In this document: positions 31,067 through 35,954 of the stretch, piece after piece
How positions within the stretch are numbered: position 1 is the first letter of the stretch
Layout: each line of letters starts with the position of its first letter
Origin: Halobacteriales archaeon QS_8_65_32
GTDB taxonomy: Archaea > Halobacteriota > Halobacteria > Halobacteriales > Halococcaceae
NCBI GenBank assembly: GCA_003022925.1
Contig: PXRY01000124.1
Location: 1-35,954, forward strand
Length of the DNA: 35,954 bases
Direction: 5' to 3'
Translations under genes and position numbers: made by a program
Notes under the pieces: model-generated
What the model was told of the DNA's origin: nothing
What the model saw: the letters and a program-made list of their open reading frames with translations, nothing else
Databases searched by the model: none

Positions 31067-32820
31067 GCCACAACGACGAGGTAGCTGCGCGCTTCGAGGA
31101 GTTCGCGAGCCTCTTGGAAGCAAAGGACATCGAATATAAACCTCGATCCTATCGCCGGGCCGCCGAGAACGTGCGGGGCTATCCCGAACCGATCGAGAAC
31201 CTCGCGAGCGAGGGCGAGGCGGCCGTACAGGAGATCGAAGGGATCGGCGACGCGATCGCTGCGAAGATCGTCGAATACGTCGAAACCGGCGAGATCGAGG
31301 AGTTAGCAGAACTCCGTGCGGACCTGCCGGTCGACATGGCCGGGCTTACGAACGTCGAGGGTGTCGGCCCGAAGACCGTCGGTACCCTGTATCGGGAACT
31401 CGGCATCGAGGATTTAGATGGCCTCGAAGCCGCCGCCGAGGCGGGCGAGATCGAGGCGTTGTCGGGCTTCGGCGCGAAGACGGAAGCGAACATCCGCTCG
31501 GGAATCGCCTTTGCACGCACGGCCCAACAGCGCCAGCGCCTCGGGGAGGTCCGGCCGCTCGGCGAGGACCTGGTGAGCTATCTCGATGACGTCGAGGCGG
31601 CCAAGCGGTGTGCGCTCGGCGGGTCGTTGCGGCGGTGGCGCGCGACCGTCGGCGATCTCGACGTGCTCTGTGCGAGCGACGATCCCGAGGCGGTCGTCGA
31701 GCGCTTCACTGACTGGGACCGGGCCGACTCGGTCATCGAAAGCGGGAGCGCGAAAGCGAGCGTCCGATCGGATGGAACGAGAATCGACCTCCGAGTCGTT
31801 GCGTCCGCGGAGTTCGGCAGTGCGCTCCAGTACTTCACGGGAAGTCGCGATCACAACATCGGCCTCCGGAACCGCGCGATCGCCCGCGATCTCAAGATCA
31901 ACGAGTACGGCGTCTTCGACGTCTCGAACGTCGAGAACCCCGATAACGGCCAGCGCGTCGGCGAGCGGGTCGCTGGCGAGACCGACGCGAGCGTCTACGA
32001 AGCCGTTTCCCTCCCGCCGATCCCGCCCGAACTGCGCGAGGACCGCGGGGAGATCGCCGCCGCGGCCGACGGTCGGCTGCCCGACCTCGTGGCCGAAGGC
32101 AACGTCCGGGGGGACTTACACGTTCATTCCGCGTGGTCCGACGGCGCGAACACAGTCTCGGAGATGGTCCGCGCCGCGGCCGAGTTCGGCCACGAATACG
32201 TCTGCTGCACCGATCACGCGAGCGGGCCGGGCATCCCTGGCGGAACAGGTCTGAGCGACGAGGAGTTGCGCGAGCAGACCGAGGAGATCGAGGCCGTCCG
32301 CGAGGAGGTCGCGAACGAGGGCATCGATATCGAGGTGCTCCACGGCGTCGAGGCGAACATCGACGCCGACGGGGGAATCTCCGTCGGCGACGACGTTCTC
32401 GCCGATCTCGATCTGGTGGTCGCCTCGCCTCACAGCGGGCTCGACGGCGACGGCACCGACCGGATCGTCGAAGCGATTTCCCATCCCGCAGTTACTATCG
32501 TCGGTCATCCAACCGGCCGGCAGCTCGGTCGTCGGCCGGGCATGGACCTCGACTTCGACGCCGTCGCCGAAGCGGCCGCCGAGCACGGAACGGCGCTCGA
32601 GGTAAACGCCAATCCTCAGCGCCTCGATCTCGGGGGAAGCGCGGTGAAGGCCGCGATCGACGCGGGCGCGACGATCGCGATCGACACCGACGCCCATCAA
32701 CCGGCGAACTTCTCGCTGCTTCGCTACGGCGTCCACACCGCCCGCCGGGGCTGGGTCGAAGCCGAGGACGTGTGTAACGCCTGGCCGTACGACGAGCTCC
32801 GAGCGTTCCTCGACGGATGA
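31063..32820 (+). CDS. polX: Family X DNA polymerase with PHP domain (PolX)
   Basis: 585 residues from GTG 31063, which overlaps the upstream stop; the long frame back to 30406 is a shadow. Domain order: N-terminal helix-hairpin-helix 8-kDa region (SLLEAKDIEYKPRSYRRAAE), HhH repeats (IEGIGDAIAAKIVEYVETGE, TNVEGVGPKTVGTLYREL), the nucleotidyltransferase palm with GSLRRWRATVGDLDVLCAS at 187-205 (catalytic D198, D200) and D242 in RIDLRVV, and a C-terminal PHP phosphoesterase from about D351: DLHVHSAWSDG, CTDHASG, GVEANID, ASPHSG, GHPTGR, NANPQRLDL, DTDAHQPANF. All PHP metal ligands appear present, so a 3'-5' exonuclease activity is plausible. Likely a gap-filling repair polymerase. Confidence 0.95.
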   Translation: MSHNDEVAARFEEFASLLEAKDIEYKPRSYRRAAENVRGYPEPIENLASEGEAAVQEIEGIGDAIAAKIVEYVETGEIEELAELRADLPVDMAGLTNVEGVGPKTVGTLYRELGIEDLDGLEAAAEAGEIEALSGFGAKTEANIRSGIAFARTAQQRQRLGEVRPLGEDLVSYLDDVEAAKRCALGGSLRRWRATVGDLDVLCASDDPEAVVERFTDWDRADSVIESGSAKASVRSDGTRIDLRVVASAEFGSALQYFTGSRDHNIGLRNRAIARDLKINEYGVFDVSNVENPDNGQRVGERVAGETDASVYEAVSLPPIPPELREDRGEIAAAADGRLPDLVAEGNVRGDLHVHSAWSDGANTVSEMVRAAAEFGHEYVCCTDHASGPGIPGGTGLSDEELREQTEEIEAVREEVANEGIDIEVLHGVEANIDADGGISVGDDVLADLDLVVASPHSGLDGDGTDRIVEAISHPAVTIVGHPTGRQLGRRPGMDLDFDAVAEAAAEHGTALEVNANPQRLDLGGSAVKAAIDAGATIAIDTDAHQPANFSLLRYGVHTARRGWVEAEDVCNAWPYDELRAFLDG

Positions 32821-33398
32821 ACGACGGGAGTCTAGATCCAGACCACGACGTCGGTTCCGACCCCACCGACTCCGCCGACGCCACCGTGTCCGCCGAACTC
32901 GAATCCACGACTCACGACACGACCTTTCTGTGTGACGTCATGTGTGGCTCACTCGTCACATACCTGCGGATGTGTGGGTACGACGCGGCGTATGCGCTCG
33001 ATCGCGGCGTCGAGGCCGACGACCGACTACTCGAACTCGCACGCGACGAAAGGCGGGTGTTACTCACGCGCGACCGAGAACTGGCGAGACGAGCGCGGAC
33101 CGACGCCGAGACGGCCGAGAACGACGTTCGAGCCAACGGCCTGCTGCTCGAATCGCGCGAGGTCTCCGGCCAACTGCGCGAACTCCGCGACGCGGGCTAT
33201 GACCTCGCGTTGGCCGAGCGACCGGCGCGCTGCGGTCGGTGTAACGGCCCCGTCGAAGCCATCGGCGGCGAGGAACCGACGCCAGAGTACGCGCCCGACG
33301 CAGGTACGGAAGCCGTCTGGCGGTGTGTCGAGTGCGACCACCACTTCTGGAAGGGGAGCCACTGGGAGTCGGTTGAACGAACCCTCGCTGACCTCTGA
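32817..33398 (+). CDS. Mut7-C RNase (PIN-like) domain protein with zinc ribbon
   Basis: 193 residues; start ATG overlaps the polX stop (ATGA), so it is the third coupled gene. Residues 37-125 are a Mut7-C (DUF82, COG1656) PIN-like fold: FLCDVMCGSLVTYLRMCGYD with catalytic Asp40, then LLTRDRELARRARTDAE with the RD pair. Relatives have MLGKLARWLR; the MCGSLVTYLR variant is common in haloarchaea. Residues 140-180 form a Zn ribbon: CGRCNGPVEAIGGEEPTP and WRCVECDHHFWKGSHWESV. The N-terminal 36 residues are an acidic Ser/Thr/Asp extension. The family is a predicted ribonuclease; the substrate is unknown. Confidence 0.9.
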   Translation: MNDGSLDPDHDVGSDPTDSADATVSAELESTTHDTTFLCDVMCGSLVTYLRMCGYDAAYALDRGVEADDRLLELARDERRVLLTRDRELARRARTDAETAENDVRANGLLLESREVSGQLRELRDAGYDLALAERPARCGRCNGPVEAIGGEEPTPEYAPDAGTEAVWRCVECDHHFWKGSHWESVERTLADL

Positions 33399-33439
33399 AG
33401 CCACGGCTTCCCGGCTTCCTCCCGAGACAGCAACCCGCG

Positions 33440-34783
33440 TTACCGGACCTGGCCCGTCACTGCCTCCCGGTACGCCGGGTAGACCTGGTAGCGCCGTTCG
33501 GCGCGCTCGATCCGATCGGTACCCCGTGCCCCGTCGAAGACGGCCCAGTCGGTCTTCCGGTCCCGGTTGAACCACACCGCCATGTCGACGGCCGCCCGGT
33601 CGAGCGTGTCGAACGCGTCCCGTATCCAGGCGGCTTTGCGTTCGACGTCGTAGCCCGTCCCGGCACGCGACGAGGAGGCGAACTCGGTGATCCCGATCGG
33701 CGTGTCGCCCCCCACGATTCGCCGGACGCGCTCGATCGGTTCGTCGAAGAGTTCGTCGGGCGATCGCCAGCGCGACCACGGCTCGCTGTCGCCCCAATTG
33801 TAGGTGTCGACGCCGGCCCAATCGACGAAGGCGTCACCCGGGTACAACTCCTCCATCACGTAGGGGCCGACGTCGATCCCGTTGATTGCCCACACCCACG
33901 CGAGTTCCGAGCCGTCGCCTCCCGCTTCGCTGCCTCCCAGCCCCGATCGGTCCGTGAGTGCGCCGTTGACACGCGAGCGGACGTACCGCCACGCCTCGAC
34001 GTACTCCCCGGGAGTACCGTCCCCGCCCGCCGGTGCCCAGGGGTACCAGTTGCCGTTCGCCTCGTGAGCGAACCGGACGTACGCGGCTGGCCGGCTCGTT
34101 CGTCCCCACGTGCGACCCGCGTCCGCTTGCCACGTTCCTCGCTCCAATGTTTCGGCCATCCACCCTGCCCACTCGTCGAGGAAGGCGTCGTACTCGCCGG
34201 CCGTGATCCGCCGGAGAACGTCTTCGGGGGTTGGCCCCGAGGAGAGATAGGGCTCGAAGGAAAGCATCGGTGTCCGACCCGCCCCCCAAATCCCCGGCAG
34301 TACGCGGTCGAACAGCTCGTCGAGCTCGTAGCGCCCGTTGTCGAAGGGAACGAAGACGTTCTGGACGTCGAACCGGGAGCCGGCCCACGACTCGATGCGA
34401 TCGGTTCGCCCGATGGCCCCGACGTCCGAACCGGCGTGGATGCCGACCGCCATTCCGCGACCGGACGATCGATCCCCCTCGGCGTCGTGATCGTGGCCGT
34501 GGTCGTCACCGACATCGTTCGCTCGGCCGCCGGCGGGCGAGCGCCTCACGAGCGACCCCACGAGTCCGCCCGCGCCGACGCCCGCGACGGCCCCCAACAC
34601 GCGCCGACGCGACCGTGGCTCCGTGAAGCTATCCGGCGAGCGATCGGAGTCCGAACTCGAACCCGGATCCGAGTCCGGAACCGAACCCGAATTCCCGGTC
34701 CGATCGGCTCGTATCGCCCCGTCGGCGCACCGGCTCGCTGTTCCGTTTCGCCTCCTCCGCTCGCGGTTCCATTCGGCGGCCAT
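33440..34783 (-). CDS. Tat-exported GH26-like glycoside hydrolase
   Basis: 447 residues. Residues 1-57 are hydrophilic and unusually long before a twin-arginine signal, RSRRRVLGAVAGVGAGGLVG (about 58-77), so a start codon inside this region may be missed, though no suitable ATG is seen. A His/Asp-rich linker (DVGDDHGHDHDAEGDRSSGR) follows. The (beta/alpha)8 domain resembles GH26 (beta-mannanase/endoglucanase-like): WAGSRFDVQNVFVPF, MLSFEPYLSSGPTPEDVLRR, acid/base E241 in RFAHEANGNWYPWAPA, WAGVDTYNWGDSEPW, and nucleophile E367 in GITEFASSS. Extracellular polysaccharide hydrolysis is expected. An AT-rich block at 34800-34840 holds the promoter (AATAG and TTATAAG stretches on the minus strand). 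Confidence 0.85.
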   Translation of the reverse strand: MAAEWNRERRRRNGTASRCADGAIRADRTGNSGSVPDSDPGSSSDSDRSPDSFTEPRSRRRVLGAVAGVGAGGLVGSLVRRSPAGGRANDVGDDHGHDHDAEGDRSSGRGMAVGIHAGSDVGAIGRTDRIESWAGSRFDVQNVFVPFDNGRYELDELFDRVLPGIWGAGRTPMLSFEPYLSSGPTPEDVLRRITAGEYDAFLDEWAGWMAETLERGTWQADAGRTWGRTSRPAAYVRFAHEANGNWYPWAPAGGDGTPGEYVEAWRYVRSRVNGALTDRSGLGGSEAGGDGSELAWVWAINGIDVGPYVMEELYPGDAFVDWAGVDTYNWGDSEPWSRWRSPDELFDEPIERVRRIVGGDTPIGITEFASSSRAGTGYDVERKAAWIRDAFDTLDRAAVDMAVWFNRDRKTDWAVFDGARGTDRIERAERRYQVYPAYREAVTGQVR

Positions 34784-34951
34784 TCGCTCACGATTTCACT
34801 ACTACTGGTGACTATTGAATTTTTATCTTATAAGTAGATATTTGTTCGCGGAAACGACACGATACTCACTTTCCCCGCCGGATCGACCCGCTGGGCCGAA
34901 ACCAGGGCACGCGGACTCGGTGGGACGGCGTGGCCGGGACCCGGTTCGGTT

Positions 34952-35596
34952 TCACAGCGAGGTCCGGCCACCTCGTTCGCGCCGTTCGGTTTCGGGGGCG
35001 TCCTCGGACTCCGTACCCCTGTCGACGGCTAGGACGCCCGCGAGCAGCGCGAGAAAGGCGAGCACGGAGCCGACGGCGTACAACGCGACGACCGGAACGG
35101 TGAGATCGAGTGGATCGCCGAGCCAGCGGCCGGGATACGCCCAGGAGAAGGCGGCGACGCCGGCAACCGCGAGCACGAAGCCGATCGTCGCGAGCGCGCT
35201 CAACCGGTGGGACGCAGGCACGAGCGCGAGCGCGCCGACGAACGTGAGCGGCAGCCCTATGCCGGCGAGCATGCGGGCGATCTCGGTGGCTTCGATCGCC
35301 GCGAGTCCGACGGCCGACGCCACGGTGACCGAGGTCGCGAGCACGACCCCGCCGGCGACGAGCACGCTCGAAACGGCGAGCAACCCGACGCCGAGGTACG
35401 GCCGCCGTTGCGTCGTCGTTGTGGCTGCCGCCCGTCTCCTGCCGGTTCGCTCCCCGTCGCCCTTGCTCCGATCACCCTCGTTCTGGCCGCTTCGCTTTGT
35501 GCTATTGCGCCCGCCGGCGTTCCGGCCCTCGTCGCGCCCGCGCCGCCCGCCACCGTCCCCGACCCGGCGGTCGTAGGCGTCGGTGAGGCTAGGCAT
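34952..35596 (-). CDS. Haloarchaeal membrane protein of the DUF7139/CdpA type
   Basis: 214 residues from ATG 35596 (MPSLTDAYDRRVGDGGGRRG), 29 bp from a TATA-like CTGTTATGTG. The N-terminus PSLTDAYDRR is typical of the haloarchaeal family described as DUF7139; one member, CdpA, has been linked to FtsZ-dependent cell division (from memory). Residues 12-62 are a low-complexity charged Gly/Arg/Asp/Glu stretch not seen in relatives. Four membrane segments follow, about 70-90 (GVGLLAVSSVLVAGGVVLA), 105-130, 135-155 and 165-190. The C-terminus is short (ESEDAPETERRERGGRTSL), whereas CdpA has a long cytoplasmic tail, so this may be a short paralogue. Function not proven here. Confidence 0.6.
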   Translation of the reverse strand: MPSLTDAYDRRVGDGGGRRGRDEGRNAGGRNSTKRSGQNEGDRSKGDGERTGRRRAAATTTTQRRPYLGVGLLAVSSVLVAGGVVLATSVTVASAVGLAAIEATEIARMLAGIGLPLTFVGALALVPASHRLSALATIGFVLAVAGVAAFSWAYPGRWLGDPLDLTVPVVALYAVGSVLAFLALLAGVLAVDRGTESEDAPETERRERGGRTSL

Positions 35597-35641
35597 ACTT
35601 CTCACACTTCCATGCGCACACATAACAGTACCGGACCAACC

Positions 35642-35779
35642 GGCTTTGTTGCAAAAGTCGGGTCTGTTGGGAAACTCGGCCGCTCGTCGGACTCAGTCGG
35701 CGTACGAGCGCCTCTATTGAGGGAAGATCGACGCTGCGTTGCAAAGGTCAAGTTGATACGGGAGTTCTGCAACAAAACC
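35642..35779. mobile_element. IS6-like mini-element (138 bp) with 18-bp imperfect terminal inverted repeats
   Basis: Left end GGCTTTGTTGCAAAAGTC (35642-35659) and right end, read on minus, GGTTTTGTTGCAGAACTC (35779-35762) match at 15 of 18 positions. GG.T.TGTTGCA is the hallmark of IS6-family ends (IS26, ISH-type). A third copy of GTTGCAAAGGTC lies inside at 35739-35750. The interior has no transposase and no credible frame. The flanking eight bases differ (GACCAACC and AATTCTGG), so no target duplication is seen. It may be a nonautonomous derivative or the deleted remains of a full element. Confidence 0.5.
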
Positions 35780-35954
35780 AATTCTGGCACAAGATATATT
35801 CGCGAGCGTTCTGAAACTATATAGAGAAGTAGGCTAAGTTTAGCGGTAGCAAAGCAAATCAATATCCCAATCCCAAATAGAAGGTCAAATCTTACGCAAA
35901 TTTGAAGAAGCCCTTGAGAAGACAATAGAAGACCACCACGAATACAGTTGGGAA
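35780..35954 (+). other. AT-rich right edge with start of a possible acquired gene
   Basis: Base composition falls sharply (about half or more A+T, compared with about one third elsewhere). TATA-like sequences ATATATTC (35794-35801) and ACTATATAGAG (35816-35826) are followed by a frame open from 35850 to the window end (35 codons), reading CAAAGCAAA... and giving KFEEALEKTIEDHHEYSWE at its end. No ATG, GTG or TTG begins it, so its true start or nature is unknown. This may be the edge of a horizontally acquired region starting beyond the window. Confidence 0.35.

Noticed and set aside
35602-35925. A 107-residue minus-strand frame at the right edge
   Set aside because: It spans the IS6-like mini-element from end to end and shows no transposase motif such as DDE; I treat it as chance openness.
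1-35954. A multi-gene defence island
   Set aside because: I looked for restriction-modification, CBASS, BREX, Argonaute and Cas motifs and saw none. The only defence-like unit is the regulator/partner pair at 22402-23409.

Overview
The window is a stretch of haloarchaeal (class Halobacteria) chromosome. The support is very high GC with strong GC3 bias, acidic proteins, TATA boxes about 25-30 bp upstream of start codons (mostly leaderless arrangement), frequent ATGA/GTGA stop-start overlaps, and archaeal signature genes: RPA with its associated protein, TFB, the archaeal riboflavin reductase, UPF0058, UPF0212, DUF357, DUF373, DUF5788 and DUF7520. I cannot fix the genus from sequence alone.

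Layout, left to right. 1-3292 (minus): an RPA-type single-strand DNA-binding operon whose second gene runs off the left edge. 3293-5434: a dispersed repeat, a frameshifted Tat-exported LVIVD-repeat protein, and the riboflavin-pathway reductase. 5549-10182: an NRAMP-like transporter with an altered metal site, an orphan SdhA/FrdA-type flavoprotein and thioredoxin reductase. 10497-13914 (plus): DUF357, a winged-helix regulator next to a small membrane protein, a TFB, a small zinc protein and UPF0058. 14118-18972: UPF0212, a DHH phosphoesterase, DUF373 and a Dph6-like ATP pyrophosphatase, four proteins carrying species-specific low-complexity expansions. 19324-22368: a serine hydrolase, type-4 uracil-DNA glycosylase and hisH. 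22402-24426 (minus): a regulator/partner pair resembling a toxin-antitoxin pair in which the regulator is frameshifted, then an SDR oxidoreductase. 24582-27084: a CPBP protease, two coupled small membrane proteins and a decayed sulfatase. 27213-30215: endonuclease V, an AN1-finger rhomboid protease and a crotonase. 30632-33398: a tightly overlapped DUF5788-PolX-Mut7-C operon. 33440-35596: an exported GH26-like hydrolase and a CdpA-like membrane protein. 35597-35954: AT-rich DNA with an IS6-like mini-element and the start of something that leaves the window.

Functionally the window is rich in genome maintenance (RPA pair, DHH/RecJ-like enzyme, UDG, endonuclease V, PolX), but these genes are scattered among unrelated housekeeping genes and do not form one island.

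The most unusual signal is not a gene. At least three intergenic regions carry members of a modular repeat family built from conserved linkers and short stem-loops. The stem sequences differ between copies while base pairing is kept, so structure rather than sequence appears to be maintained. Part of a fourth copy and an end-box remnant are also present. Two genes (LVIVD protein, wHTH regulator) are broken by single frameshifts at homopolymer runs, so sequencing error has to be excluded for both.
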